Origin: Candidatus Pristimantibacillus lignocellulolyticus
GTDB lineage: Bacteria > Bacillota > Bacilli > Paenibacillales > Paenibacillaceae
Direction of reading: 5' to 3'
Assembly (NCBI GenBank): GCA_023639215.1
Contig: CP097899.1
Coordinates: 3,406,001-3,470,000, forward strand
DNA: 64,000 nt
Part shown: positions 17,099 to 26,870 of the stretch, one piece after another
Layout of the letters: each line of letters begins with the position of its first letter
How positions within the stretch are numbered: the first letter of the stretch is position 1
Notes under the pieces: model-generated
Seen by the model: the letters and a program-made list of their open reading frames with translations, nothing else
The model's database searches: none
Told to the model about the DNA's origin: nothing
Program-made: the position numbers and the translations under genes

Positions 17099-18214
17099 TT
17101 AAAGTACACCATGTTGAAATCCGATAAGAGTTTCGACGTTTCTCAGTATCAATTGTTCCAACTGTTGTATTCCTTCCGTATCGAGTGCGGGTTTCGTTAA
17201 CGTCGCACGATCGAGCTGAAATTGTTTTGCTAAAGCTAATGCGACATTACCTTCAGTCATTTTAAGTTTATAACGAGTTGATATTTCTTGTAGTGAAGAT
17301 GCAAATTTCTCATCCGTCCCTGCGGTAATACAAAGTTCATACATATCAATAATATGATCATTGCTTTCTGTAGGGAAGTATTCATGAGGTGCGGTACTAT
17401 CAAAGATTGCAAAACCTAATTCTCGGCAGATGACCATGTCTAAGCTGTTCGGATCTAATCCACATTGATACACTTCAAGCTGATAATGTTGATCGATTCC
17501 TTTTTGAACAAGTTTGCGGAGTAAGGTTGATTTGCCAGAACCTGGTCTGCCTTTTATGAAATAACGTGTCAATCCCTCTGTTAAAACAGGGACGTAATCT
17601 ATTGCTCCATCAGGTGTTGCGGCGCCAAGAAAACGATGAATCGGTGTTGAAGATGGCTGATTTCCGAGTGTAGGGAATAATTTTTGGGCTAACTGATCGG
17701 CAAATTGATTAGCTTTGTTATAATCCATAGCGTCGATATATATTTTTTCCCATTCGTCATGAATAACTAATGCTTGTTCATAGCTACGATATGCTTGTTG
17801 ATGATTTTTATAGATTTGTTCACCAAGTGCATCTATTGCTGCTCTATGCTGATCGATTATTTCTAAATTGTAAAAGTCGTATACATTCAAAGTTATAATC
17901 GAACCTTTATAATCTGTCGTTTCGATCATGGATGGAGGTGCAGAACTAATAATACCTAATCCATATCGTGGCAATAGTATTGCTTGTAATTGCTGTGGTG
18001 ATGACGGATGATGAACCAATTGAAGTTCGAGCAATTCGTTATTGCTCAATTGTTCATGAAGCCGATCCATAATCTCACCATTTTCAGAACTGAAAGGACC
18101 ATCAATTATAATTAAGTACTGTAATTGTTTCATCGTTTCTGGAATGAGACTAATATGACCTCGTGAAGTATTACCCGATAAGAAGTAATGTAGTTGTGTC
18201 AAAGACTCACGCAC
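17099..18214 (-). CDS. P-loop ATPase-like protein (PRK06851-type) with only one intact Walker A
   Basis: This is a protein of 371 residues. The N-terminal half starts with an FLSGNTSRGH-like motif, typical of a family of duplicated P-loop proteins in spore-formers. In the first half the Walker A position reads IIIDGPFSSENGEI and lacks GKS/T, so it should not bind nucleotide. The second half has an intact Walker A, KGRPGSGKSTLLRKL, followed by YQCGLDPNSLD and a segment ending in FDSTAPHEY that is characteristic of the family. The function is unknown. It is convergent with spoVAE and adjacent to a large repeat array. The family assignment is from memory of motifs. Confidence 0.65.
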   Translation of the reverse strand: MRESLTQLHYFLSGNTSRGHISLIPETMKQLQYLIIIDGPFSSENGEIMDRLHEQLSNNELLELQLVHHPSSPQQLQAILLPRYGLGIISSAPPSMIETTDYKGSIITLNVYDFYNLEIIDQHRAAIDALGEQIYKNHQQAYRSYEQALVIHDEWEKIYIDAMDYNKANQFADQLAQKLFPTLGNQPSSTPIHRFLGAATPDGAIDYVPVLTEGLTRYFIKGRPGSGKSTLLRKLVQKGIDQHYQLEVYQCGLDPNSLDMVICRELGFAIFDSTAPHEYFPTESNDHIIDMYELCITAGTDEKFASSLQEISTRYKLKMTEGNVALALAKQFQLDRATLTKPALDTEGIQQLEQLILRNVETLIGFQHGVL

Positions 18215-18275
18215 CTTTCTAGGCAGTTGGGATAGAATAGTCTATTAATCAAGGCATAAATGTGTGCCTATTAGA

Positions 18276-19080
18276 GGAAGTTCAAAAAGCGGGCGTTGAT
18301 AACGATGATTGACTTCGTAGCTTAGTCGACGTCGAAGATGCCCCCCATCGGAAGCCTGCGTGTGCTCACGTACACAAAACGTACGCTGTGCTACTCGTTT
18401 CCGCTGTGGGTCATCTTCTCGATTCTGAACGCCCACTTTTTGAATCTTTATTTTAATGGGAAGTTCAAAAAGCGGGCGTTGATAACGATGATTGACTTCG
18501 TAGCTTAGTCGACGTCGAATATGCCCCCCATCGGAAGCCTGCGTGTGCTCACGTACACAAAACGTACGCTGTGCTACTCGTTTCCGCTGTGGGTCATCTT
18601 CTCGATTCTGAACGCCCACTTTTTGAACCTTTATTTTAATGGGAAGTTCAAAAAGCGGGCGTTGATAACGATGATTGACTTCGTAGCTTAATCGACGTCG
18701 AAGATGCCCCCATCGGAAGCCTGCGTGTGCTCACGTACACAAAACGTACGCTGTGCTACTCGTTTCCGCTGTGGGTCATCTTCTCGATTCTGAACGCCCA
18801 CTTTTTGAACCTTTATTTTAATGGGAAGTTCAAAAAGCGGGCGTTGATAACGATGATTGACTTCGTAGCTTAGTCGACGTCGAAGATGCCCCCCATCGGA
18901 AGCTTGCGTGTGCTCACGTACACAAAACGTACGCTGTGCTACTCGTTTCCGCTGTGGGTCATCTTCTCGATTCTGAACGCCCACTTTTTGAACCTTTATT
19001 TTAATGGGAAGTTCAAAAAGCGGGCGTTGATAACGATGATTATACTTACGTAGATTAGGTGGTATCGAATATGAAGTTTA
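18276..19080. repeat. tandem array of 183-bp palindromic elements
   Basis: Four near-identical units start at 18276, 18459, 18642 and 18824 (spacing 182-183 bp). A fifth starts at 19007 and diverges after about 35 bp. Each unit begins GGAAGTTCAAAAAGCGGGCG and ends CGCCCACTTTTTGAACC, joined by a short TTTATTTTAAT linker. The interior is self-complementary (AAGATG with CATCTT; CACGTAC with the facing CGTACG), so each unit can form a long cruciform or RNA hairpin. Copies differ by only a few substitutions, so the expansion is recent. Because 183 is a multiple of three, spurious open frames run through it. Confidence 0.9.
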
Positions 19081-19317
19081 GCAAGACTGAAACATTCATG
19101 ATGTGACGAGCGTTTACATTTATATAGAAGTAATATATATAATGTCTAAATATACAGCTATAATTTTGTAAACTTTTACAATTTTAGCTTTTTCACCGAA
19201 TATTAATAGGATTCCGAATAGGCATCACTTATAATAGAAAATAACATCATAGTTTATCACTCCACATTGCGAGACTGATTATCAAGAGGATAATAAAAAG
19301 TTTTGGGAGGTTATATT

Positions 19318-20274
19318 ATGGGAGATTCGTCAATTGCGATGCAATTATGTCATAAAGTACTTCATCAGTTATCATCAGCAATCTTAGGAAAAGAATCAGA
19401 AGTTGAGAGATTACTTATAGCAGTACTCGCTGGAGGACATATATTACTTGAAGATGTTCCTGGTACGGGTAAAACTCAACTTGTAAAATCACTTGCTAAT
19501 ACAATAGGCGGTCAATTTCGTAGAATTCAATGTAACCCCGACTTACTTCCTTCAGACATCACAGGAGTTTCCATTTTCCATCCCGCACAGCAGCAATTTG
19601 TTTTCCGAAGTGGTCCTGTACATACGAATGTACTTCTCGCTGACGAAATTAATAGAGCAACAACGAAGACCCAATCTGCTTTACTAGAAGCAATGGAGGA
19701 AGGGTATGTGACCGTAGACGGAGAAGGACACAAGCTACCTGAACCATTTATATTGCTAGCCACTCAAAATCCGATTGAATTTGAAGGAACATATACATTG
19801 CCAGAAGCTCAGTTAGATCGATTTATGCTAAAGCTTCGTCTTGGTTATCCATTGCCACAGGATGAGCAAAAAATGATTCAACATACAAATCGCATTCATC
19901 CCGCTGATGATTTGAAGCCATTAATGGATATCGAGCAGCTTATTGCAATTCGAGAATTAGTTCAACAGGTACATTTAGATGATGTTGTTGCTGAATATAT
20001 GATCAAGCTTATTAGCGCGACAAGAAATCATCCTTACTTGATGCTTGGAGCAAGTCCAAGAGCCTCTATCTCCTTAGCTAAAGCAGTGAAGGCTAGAGCG
20101 TTTTTACATCAAAGAAATTTTGTGCTACCTGATGATATAAAACTATTATTTCCTCATATTATTGGTCATCGAGTTCTATTAAGTATGGAAGCACGTCTGC
20201 AAGGCGTCAATATTAATCAAGTACTAGAGCAAATACTTACTACTGTCGATGTACCACTGTTTGTCCAGAGATAA
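19318..20274 (+). CDS. MoxR family AAA+ ATPase
   Basis: This is a MoxR-type AAA+ chaperone of 318 residues that acts with DUF58 (von Willebrand-like) partners in membrane or envelope protein assembly. Walker A is EDVPGTGKTQLVK (Lys52), Walker B is LLADEINR, and a sensor motif is seen in LATQNPIEFEGTYTLPEAQLDRF. TTG 19303 is in frame, but GGGAGG (19305-19310) positions ATG 19318. It is the first gene of a three-gene operon with DUF58 and transglutaminase proteins, a very common arrangement. The ribosome binding site is preceded by AAAAAGTTTTGGGAGG, similar to the half-unit of the hairpin leaders, but no paired arm was found close by. Confidence 0.92.
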   Translation: MGDSSIAMQLCHKVLHQLSSAILGKESEVERLLIAVLAGGHILLEDVPGTGKTQLVKSLANTIGGQFRRIQCNPDLLPSDITGVSIFHPAQQQFVFRSGPVHTNVLLADEINRATTKTQSALLEAMEEGYVTVDGEGHKLPEPFILLATQNPIEFEGTYTLPEAQLDRFMLKLRLGYPLPQDEQKMIQHTNRIHPADDLKPLMDIEQLIAIRELVQQVHLDDVVAEYMIKLISATRNHPYLMLGASPRASISLAKAVKARAFLHQRNFVLPDDIKLLFPHIIGHRVLLSMEARLQGVNINQVLEQILTTVDVPLFVQR

Positions 20275-20286
20275 GGGGGCAATCGG

Positions 20287-21528
20287 ATGAATAGTAAACG
20301 AAGCTGGATTGGTTTAATCGTGCTCTATGTCTGTAGTCTGTTCTATTTTTTATTTCAAGGCGGAAAAACTTCTCTCATGCTATTTGGCATATTGAATGTG
20401 CTTTTGGTCTATTTATTTATTGGCTATTGGGGTGGAATTCGTCATATTCATGGTCATCGACTGATCGGCTATGAAGGACATCATCGACAACAGACTCAGA
20501 TCGTGGCAGGGCATTCCCTGCAAATCACATTCAGCGCTCAATTTCCGCGTTTCATGCTTATGCCATATGTCATAGTGAGTGAAAAACTTATTCGACATGA
20601 TGGTACGAAGCAATTATATGAAGGGACGATGGTCCCTGGGTTCCGTAATAAAGATCAGTGGCAATACATTATTCCTCATCTGAAGCGAGGGCAGTATTCG
20701 TTTGCTACAACGTCATTCTTAAGTTACGATGCATTTGGTCTGAAATCACATGGTAGAGAAATCTATATCAATAACACGATTCAAGTATTTCCACAAACGT
20801 TATCAGCAAAACAATGGACAGAATTACTTCGCGTTCATCTAGGTATCTATTCTTCCAATATGTTTTCTAAATATACGAAAGAGTCTACACAGCAAAACGG
20901 TATTAGAGAGTATATGCATGGGGATCGATTAAGTAAAATTCATTGGGCTGCCACCGCACGAACCGGTTCTTGGAAATCAAAGGATTTTGAGCGAGAAGCG
21001 ATGAAGAAATCTATTGTTGTCTTAGATCGTTATGTAAAACCCTCTTCATCTAAAGACATAGAGCGATTACAGCAAAGATTTGAAATATCAGTATCAATGG
21101 CTGCTTCTATATTAGATTACAGCATGAAAAATGATTCGGCGATTGGCTTATTGTCTGTAGGAGAACAGTACTTCTATAATGCTCCTAGTACTGGCATGGC
21201 ACACCATGTAGAAATGATGAATCATCTAATGACAGTAGATTCGGATGCAACGAGACCAGTTAGTCAGTTGCTACATAATAGGACGAAAGCTTTGCAAGGT
21301 AATAATGTACTATTTATTGTTACTTTCGAACTTAGTAAAGAGTTATTAACTTCACTCAAGCAAATTCGTGGTGAATCTACGTTGTTCTATATTGCTAGTC
21401 ATTCGACAGCTGCAGAACAGCTGGAAGCGATAGCAGCGATAAGTGCATTTCGTATAGAAGGATATCAAGTTATAGAAATCAATGAATGGGAAACAACATT
21501 CGAAAGCTTAGAAGGAAGTGGGGCGTGA
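20287..21528 (+). CDS. DUF58 domain protein
   Basis: This is a protein of 413 residues with two N-terminal membrane segments (about 7-25 and 30-48), a beta-rich middle, and a C-terminal DUF58 region containing GIREYMHGDRLSKIHWAATART. It is the usual partner of MoxR ATPases. It lies 12 bp downstream of moxR and its stop overlaps the start of the transglutaminase gene. The biochemical role is not established. Confidence 0.88.
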   Translation: MNSKRSWIGLIVLYVCSLFYFLFQGGKTSLMLFGILNVLLVYLFIGYWGGIRHIHGHRLIGYEGHHRQQTQIVAGHSLQITFSAQFPRFMLMPYVIVSEKLIRHDGTKQLYEGTMVPGFRNKDQWQYIIPHLKRGQYSFATTSFLSYDAFGLKSHGREIYINNTIQVFPQTLSAKQWTELLRVHLGIYSSNMFSKYTKESTQQNGIREYMHGDRLSKIHWAATARTGSWKSKDFEREAMKKSIVVLDRYVKPSSSKDIERLQQRFEISVSMAASILDYSMKNDSAIGLLSVGEQYFYNAPSTGMAHHVEMMNHLMTVDSDATRPVSQLLHNRTKALQGNNVLFIVTFELSKELLTSLKQIRGESTLFYIASHSTAAEQLEAIAAISAFRIEGYQVIEINEWETTFESLEGSGA

Positions 21529-23834
21529 TGAATGTGAAGGGTCATTATCTATGGCTGCAGCGTCTGACTCCGCTACTCGTTGCGTTGATGATTGTGAATG
21601 TGATTAGTGTTTTTCGTGGTTATTGGTGGAATGATACTTATCAAATCATATGGACATTACTTGTCATAACAAGTCTAATTCACTTTTTTGGAAGTACAAG
21701 ATTACCAAGGTTCGTTTTGTATTTACTTGATCTCATAGCAATTGTTCCGATCGTGTTTTTAATCAGAAAGCATCGCTTTGTTCCAATTGCAGAAGATATT
21801 ACACTATGGCCACGGATTTGGCATTTTGTACAAAGTCTGCACCCATTTATTGAAATTGCCCTTGCTGTGTTTGTTGTACAGATGATATTTAGTGCTTGGA
21901 TTACAACAAAAAAGAGATTGTATATATTATTTGCATTTTCATTATTAGTTTTATGCGTGAAGGATTCATATTCCCCATTAAAGTTATCGCTGGAAATTGC
22001 ATTGATCGTTGTATTATTTCTTGTATGGCATTCAATCATTCATTTTCATCATTTACAGCAGAAAAGTTCAAATAGTTTCGAACTGATATTCTATCGGCCG
22101 CTAGCTATAATTGCTCCGATGATTATCGTTATCGGGATGTTACTTATCATTGGTATGAATTTGCCAGCTAAGCCACCCTTACTAGAAGATCCATATGCAC
22201 TATGGAAGCATTCGCGTGGTGAAAAGGTTGTGATAGGTAACGGTTTGGGTAAAGGCTATAATGGAAACATAAGTACTAGTTTGGATGGATCATCATTAAA
22301 CTCAAGGACATCAGGTTATAGTAGAACGGATTCAGAGCTTGGTGGAAGTTTCGAATTTGATTATTCGCCAATTATGACTGTCAAGACGACACATAAGAGC
22401 TATTGGCGTGGAGAATCTCGTTATTATTACGATGGCACAGGCTGGTACGATACGTCCAATAGTTCCAATAGTAGTGATTCGTCTGAAATTATCCGAGTTG
22501 ATAAAGCACTTACAGCTGAAGAACGTCCCTTAGCACAAACTGTTACTGTTGAGCAGCAATATAATTTTGTAAGAGAAGCACCACTACCAGTATTATTTGC
22601 AGCCGGTCAAGCTTCGAAGATAGTAGAGGTTGTTTATCGGGACAAAGTAAACCTTAATGAAGAAGTTACTGATGTGATAGAAATTACAACGGTAGGAGCA
22701 GGTGAATTACTTGATGGGACTACATGGAAACATTATGATTGGCGTATTGAACAACAAGGAGATAGTACAGAAGTTGGGAGAATCTCAACCTATAATGTGG
22801 AGTCCGAGGTTATTGTCATCGACCATGAAGCTTTGTCTGAAGCAACTGCCACGATAGCAGATGAGACTGCAATGAAAAATTATACTTCTCTGCCACCATC
22901 AATTCCAAATCGAGTTTCTCAATTAGCACATGAGATTACTGCAAATGCTAGTAGTGATTACGAGAAGGTGTTACTCCTTGAACAGCATCTGAAATCATCG
23001 TACAATTATACGAATACTCCAGATGAGACGAAATTGACGGGAAAAAGTCCAGACTTCGTAGATCAATTTTTATTTGAATTACAGGAAGGGTATTGCGACT
23101 ACTTTTCAACTTCAATGGCAATTATGGCTCGTACACTAAACATTCCCTCGCGATGGGTGAAAGGTTTCTCATCGGGAGTAGGCGATCAATCCATGAGGGA
23201 TCGATATCAGTATTCCAATATACCAGACATCGAAAATTTAGACACATCTGGTACGTATACAGTACGAAATGCGGATGCTCACTCATGGGTAGAGGTGTAT
23301 TTTGAAGGCTATGGTTGGATTGCGTTCGAACCTACACCTGGATTTGCTTTTCCATATACGTATGTAGACGATAATATTAATCCATTGGAGAATTCACTAG
23401 ATTTAGTTAAGACACCATTAGATACAGATGATATGGCTCAACAACAAAATGGTTTTGTAAACTCGATCAAATATGCAATAATAACTATTTTAGCTGCAGT
23501 AGTTATTATTGTTGGTGTGAAATACCGAATGGAGCTTCTTCAAGTCGTGAATCTCATACGATATCGAAAGTACACGATGAACGAAAGAGTTATTATAGAG
23601 ACGACTGATTTTATTAACTATTGCTATCGAAATGGTTTAGCGGAAATTAACAATGCTACGTTACGTGAAACTGTATCGAATTGGAACTTTGGCTCAGCAA
23701 CTTGGAGGAAAGATTTACAACAATTGCTACATTATTATGAGAAGGCATATTATAGTGGTGAAGTAATTGACGAAAAACAGTTGTCTGAAGTGAAAAATCT
23801 TATTAAACATTTGAAAAAGAATTGGTATTCTTGA
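21528..23834 (+). CDS. membrane transglutaminase-like protease/ligase (TgpA/YebA type)
   Basis: This is a membrane protein of 768 residues. It has about six N-terminal membrane segments (to roughly residue 220), an extracytoplasmic transglutaminase-like domain with probable catalytic Cys523 (QEGYCDYF) and His585 (NADAHSWVEVYF), the family segment GWIAFEPTPGF, one further membrane helix near 645-665, and a C-terminal DUF4129-like cytoplasmic tail. The frame is open from 21486, but ATG 21528 overlaps the upstream TGA as ATGA-type coupling. It completes the MoxR-DUF58-TgpA module, which probably remodels the envelope. Confidence 0.9.
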   Translation: MNVKGHYLWLQRLTPLLVALMIVNVISVFRGYWWNDTYQIIWTLLVITSLIHFFGSTRLPRFVLYLLDLIAIVPIVFLIRKHRFVPIAEDITLWPRIWHFVQSLHPFIEIALAVFVVQMIFSAWITTKKRLYILFAFSLLVLCVKDSYSPLKLSLEIALIVVLFLVWHSIIHFHHLQQKSSNSFELIFYRPLAIIAPMIIVIGMLLIIGMNLPAKPPLLEDPYALWKHSRGEKVVIGNGLGKGYNGNISTSLDGSSLNSRTSGYSRTDSELGGSFEFDYSPIMTVKTTHKSYWRGESRYYYDGTGWYDTSNSSNSSDSSEIIRVDKALTAEERPLAQTVTVEQQYNFVREAPLPVLFAAGQASKIVEVVYRDKVNLNEEVTDVIEITTVGAGELLDGTTWKHYDWRIEQQGDSTEVGRISTYNVESEVIVIDHEALSEATATIADETAMKNYTSLPPSIPNRVSQLAHEITANASSDYEKVLLLEQHLKSSYNYTNTPDETKLTGKSPDFVDQFLFELQEGYCDYFSTSMAIMARTLNIPSRWVKGFSSGVGDQSMRDRYQYSNIPDIENLDTSGTYTVRNADAHSWVEVYFEGYGWIAFEPTPGFAFPYTYVDDNINPLENSLDLVKTPLDTDDMAQQQNGFVNSIKYAIITILAAVVIIVGVKYRMELLQVVNLIRYRKYTMNERVIIETTDFINYCYRNGLAEINNATLRETVSNWNFGSATWRKDLQQLLHYYEKAYYSGEVIDEKQLSEVKNLIKHLKKNWYS

Positions 23835-23859
23835 AATTTTAGTAGTCATTTCGCTATAT

Positions 23860-23881
23860 TTCTTCTATTATAATAGAAGAA
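23860..23881. promoter_or_regulatory. perfect 22-bp palindrome
   Basis: TTCTTCTATTA (23860-23870) is followed directly by its exact reverse complement (23871-23881), with TATAAT at the centre. It lies just after the transglutaminase stop and 46 bp before the next terminator. It could be a dyad operator over a promoter or a hairpin; the sequence alone does not decide. Confidence 0.4.
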
Positions 23882-23907
23882 GTAACAAATGAATGCGTTG
23901 ACTTTTA

Positions 23908-23947
23908 CACCCGTCCGCAAGTTTTTTCTTGTGGGCGGGGTTTTGTT
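23908..23947 (+). terminator. terminator before yqeG
   Basis: A 12-bp GC-rich stem with two wobble pairs (23910-23921 with 23928-23939) is followed by GTTTTGTTTTG. Confidence 0.85.
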
Positions 23948-23977
23948 TTGCAACAAAATGTCGTTGTATGTTATAGT
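23948..23977 (+). promoter_or_regulatory. sigma-A type promoter of the yqe operon
   Basis: TTGCAA at 23948-23953 and TTATAG at 23971-23976 (or TATAGT at 23972) have 17-18 bp spacing, 37 bp upstream of the yqeG start. They lie immediately downstream of the previous terminator. Confidence 0.55.
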
Positions 23978-24013
23978 TTCGTAATAAAGCATGAAGCTGG
24001 AGGAGTACGCTTA

Positions 24014-24538
24014 ATGATTGAGTTGTTTTTACCTAAAATGAAAGTACAATCGATATATGATATTCCTTTGGATCGGCTCTACGAACAAGGGATTAGAGGA
24101 ATTGTTACGGATCTGGATAACACTTTAGTTGGAGCACACGCTCCACTAGCTACCGAAGAACTTGTAAGATGGCTTGAAGAAGTATCTGCTAAAGGTTTCG
24201 AGGTTGTAATTGTGTCCAATAATAATGATAGTCGTGTCGGTAAATTTGCTGCGCCATTGCAGCTTCCCTATATTCATGCAGCTAGAAAACCAGCGCAACG
24301 CGCGTTTGTTAAAGCATTAAACATATTAAAACTAGAGCCAGCTAAAACGTTAATGATCGGTGATCAGATGATGACTGATGTGTTCGGCGGAAATCGGATG
24401 GGTATGTTTACGGTACTCGTTGCACCAATTGCCCCCCTAGAAGAAGGCATCATGACGAAAGTTAATCGTCGACTTGAACGTATCGTGATTTCAAGATTAC
24501 GCAAACGTAGTTTATGGCATGAGGAGGAAACAAAATAG
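24014..24538 (+). CDS. yqeG: YqeG family HAD-type phosphatase
   Basis: This is a HAD superfamily IIIA phosphatase-like protein of 174 residues. HAD motif I is TDLDNTLVG, motif II is VIVSNNN, and motif III/IV is KPAQRAF...MIGDQMMTDV. ATG 24014 follows GGAGGAG (23999-24005), and the product has the usual length; an upstream frame from 23948 is rejected. It overlaps yqeH by one base. It opens the conserved ribosome-biogenesis and nucleotide block. The substrate is unknown. Confidence 0.93.
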   Translation: MIELFLPKMKVQSIYDIPLDRLYEQGIRGIVTDLDNTLVGAHAPLATEELVRWLEEVSAKGFEVVIVSNNNDSRVGKFAAPLQLPYIHAARKPAQRAFVKALNILKLEPAKTLMIGDQMMTDVFGGNRMGMFTVLVAPIAPLEEGIMTKVNRRLERIVISRLRKRSLWHEEETK

Positions 24539-25674
24539 TGAGTCAAAGAAGTAATAAGCATGAGACTGATGGTCGTATTCATTGTGCTGGTTGTGGAGTA
24601 GCAATCCAATCAGAAAATAAGGAATTAATCGGATTTGTTCCGGCATCAGCATTAGATAAACAACCTATTATCTGTCAGCGTTGTTTCCGCATTAAAAATT
24701 ATAATGAAGCTTCATCGGTAGCACTTGATCAAGATGATTTTTTACGTTTACTAAGCGGTATTGGTAATACGAATTCGTTAGTTGTGCATATCGTTGATAT
24801 TTTTGATTTTGAAGGAAGCTTAATTTCTGGCCTACAACGTTTTGTAGGTAATAATGAAGTATTGCTTGTCGTTAACAAAATCGATTTATTGCCAAAAGTG
24901 ATGAATATGAATCGTATTCGTAACTGGGTTCAACAACAAGCGAAGCAACAAGGACTACGTACAGTAGATATTGTACTTTGTAGTGCAAAGCGTAATATCG
25001 GATTTGAACGAGTGATTGAAGAAATAGAAAATTATCGAAATGGTAGAGATGTCTACGTTGTTGGTGCAACAAATGTAGGTAAGTCCACACTTATTAATCG
25101 TTTAATCTCCGATTATAGTGATCTTACTCAAGAATTGACGACTTCCCGTTATCCTGGAACAACGCTAGATGCAGTTCGAATTCCGCTTGATGATGGAAAT
25201 GCGATTATTGATACGCCGGGTATTGTGTATGCAAGTCGTATGACTGAAATTGTTCCTCGTAGTTTCTTAGGAACGCTATTGCCGGACAAGCCAATTAAGC
25301 CGCTTGTATATCAGTTAAATGAGGGTCAAACATTATTCATGGGTAGTATTGCTCGTTTTGACTTTGTAGAAGGTGACCGTCAATCATTTACGTTCTATGT
25401 ATCTAATGCGCTTAATATTCATCGTACTAAGCTAGAGCGTGCTGATGAGTTGTATGAACAACATCAAGGCGAATTGTTAGGTGGTCCTAGTAGAGAGGAA
25501 CTCGCTGATATTCCTGCATGGACAAGACATACATTGCGTGTAAAACGTGGACAATACAATGATATCTATATTTCTGGCCTCGGTTGGATTCAAGTGAATA
25601 GTGATAGTGGTGCATTACTAGATATTTATGCGCCAAAAGGAATTAAAGTTGTTTTACGTGATTCAATGATCTAG
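24538..25674 (+). CDS. yqeH: ribosome biogenesis GTPase YqeH
   Basis: YqeH is a circularly permuted GTPase needed for 30S subunit assembly. An N-terminal zinc finger (HCAGCG ... CQRC) is followed by the permuted order G4 (NKIDLLPK), G5 (CSAKR), G1 (GATNVGKSTLIN), G2 and G3 (DTPG). It has 378 residues, as usual. GTG 24538 overlaps the yqeG TAG, with GAGGAGG at 24521-24527. It is co-transcribed with aroE. Confidence 0.95.
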   Translation: MSQRSNKHETDGRIHCAGCGVAIQSENKELIGFVPASALDKQPIICQRCFRIKNYNEASSVALDQDDFLRLLSGIGNTNSLVVHIVDIFDFEGSLISGLQRFVGNNEVLLVVNKIDLLPKVMNMNRIRNWVQQQAKQQGLRTVDIVLCSAKRNIGFERVIEEIENYRNGRDVYVVGATNVGKSTLINRLISDYSDLTQELTTSRYPGTTLDAVRIPLDDGNAIIDTPGIVYASRMTEIVPRSFLGTLLPDKPIKPLVYQLNEGQTLFMGSIARFDFVEGDRQSFTFYVSNALNIHRTKLERADELYEQHQGELLGGPSREELADIPAWTRHTLRVKRGQYNDIYISGLGWIQVNSDSGALLDIYAPKGIKVVLRDSMI

Positions 25675-25703
25675 CAGTTTCAGATGCAGATGAGGTGATC
25701 AAT

Positions 25704-26579
25704 TTGGACGTTATCCAACAATTATTACAGTGGCAACAAGCTAATAATGGTAAGGCATTGTATTGTGTAATCGGCGATCCTATTAAGCAATCGAAGTCTC
25801 CACTCATGCTGGGTAGAGCGTTTGAACAATGTTCTATAGATGCAATATATGGAGCATTCCAAGTCTCGCCAGAGCAATTACCTTCATTCGTACAAGCAGT
25901 ACGAGATCTTGGCATATTAGGTATGAATGTAACGATACCTCATAAGCTTCATGTGATGGACTTGCTTGATGAAATCGATGAGGATGCGCTGTGCTTAGGT
26001 GCCGTTAACACTGTAGTTAATCGAGATGGTCGATTGATCGGATATAATACAGATGGTATTGGATATGTTCGATCATTAAAAGAAGAAGCGATTGCTAATA
26101 TTACAGGAAAGCAGATTGTTGTCGTCGGTGCGGGTGGTGCATCTAGAGGTATTATCTATGCCTTACTTCAAGAGAATCCATCAACAATCTATGTTGTTAA
26201 TCGTACAGTTGCTAGAGCAGAGGAATTAGTTGCTTCATTGAATAGTACTGTGCCATTAATTGCAGCAGGACAAGATGAGCTTGAACAATTATGTAGACAA
26301 GCAGACATCGTCATAAATACGACATCTGTAGGCATGTATCCGCATATCGGTGAAACACCAATTGCAGGGGAATGGATGAAATCCGGAGCGGTAGCAAGTG
26401 ATCTTATCTATAACCCACTAAAAACACAATTTTTACTAGATGCAGAGCAAAATGGTTGTGTTGCTCATGGTGGTCTAGGGATGTTCATATATCAAGGTGC
26501 GTTTGCTTTTGAATATTGGACGGATAAGCAGGCGCCTGTGGATGCGATGCGAGATGCAGTGCTCGCAGCATTACAATAA
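25704..26579 (+). CDS. aroE: shikimate dehydrogenase
   Basis: AroE reduces 3-dehydroshikimate with NADPH in the chorismate pathway. Motifs visible are GDPIKQSKSPLM, NVTIPHK with the catalytic Lys, NTDGIGY with the catalytic Asp, the nucleotide-binding GAGGASRG, and DLIYNPLKT. GTG 25695 is in frame but sits inside an extended Shine-Dalgarno sequence, GAGGTGATC (25692-25700), which instead positions TTG 25704. The product has 291 residues. Order and strand match the Bacillus yqe cluster. Confidence 0.93.
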   Translation: MDVIQQLLQWQQANNGKALYCVIGDPIKQSKSPLMLGRAFEQCSIDAIYGAFQVSPEQLPSFVQAVRDLGILGMNVTIPHKLHVMDLLDEIDEDALCLGAVNTVVNRDGRLIGYNTDGIGYVRSLKEEAIANITGKQIVVVGAGGASRGIIYALLQENPSTIYVVNRTVARAEELVASLNSTVPLIAAGQDELEQLCRQADIVINTTSVGMYPHIGETPIAGEWMKSGAVASDLIYNPLKTQFLLDAEQNGCVAHGGLGMFIYQGAFAFEYWTDKQAPVDAMRDAVLAALQ

Positions 26580-26581
26580 GA

Positions 26582-26835
26582 GGTAGTTCAAAACATTCAC
26601 TTGTGATCGCGATGCGTATGCTAACGAAGCTTATTCGGCGTCGAATATGCCATTTCTTCGGTCGTTTCAGTGCTCACGTACCAATAACGTACGCTGTGCG
26701 CTTCACTTCCCTAGCTTCATGGCATCTCCTTGGCGCTGACAAGCAAAAGTTTTGAACTTTCATTATAGAGGTAGTTCAAAATCGCTGACTGTAATCACGC
26801 TGTAGTTTAGTCGGCGTCGAATATGCCCTCCATTT
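26582..26835. repeat. diverged palindromic element plus half copy
   Basis: A full but diverged copy (26582-26758) starts GGTAGTTCAAAAC and ends GTTTTGAACTTTC; a left-half copy follows (26768-26835). The interior GTGCTCACGTACC and ACGTACGCTGTGC segments match the other elements. They sit between aroE and yhbY and interrupt the otherwise tight yqe operon. Confidence 0.75.
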
Positions 26836-26870
26836 TTTTAATCATTACAATACGAAAGAGGTAATTATTT

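Noticed and set aside
18245..18984. Open frames on the minus strand encoding repeated Arg/Gln-rich peptides
   Set aside because: They run only through the 183-bp tandem elements, whose length is a multiple of three, so the frame stays open by chance. There is no ribosome binding site or independent support.
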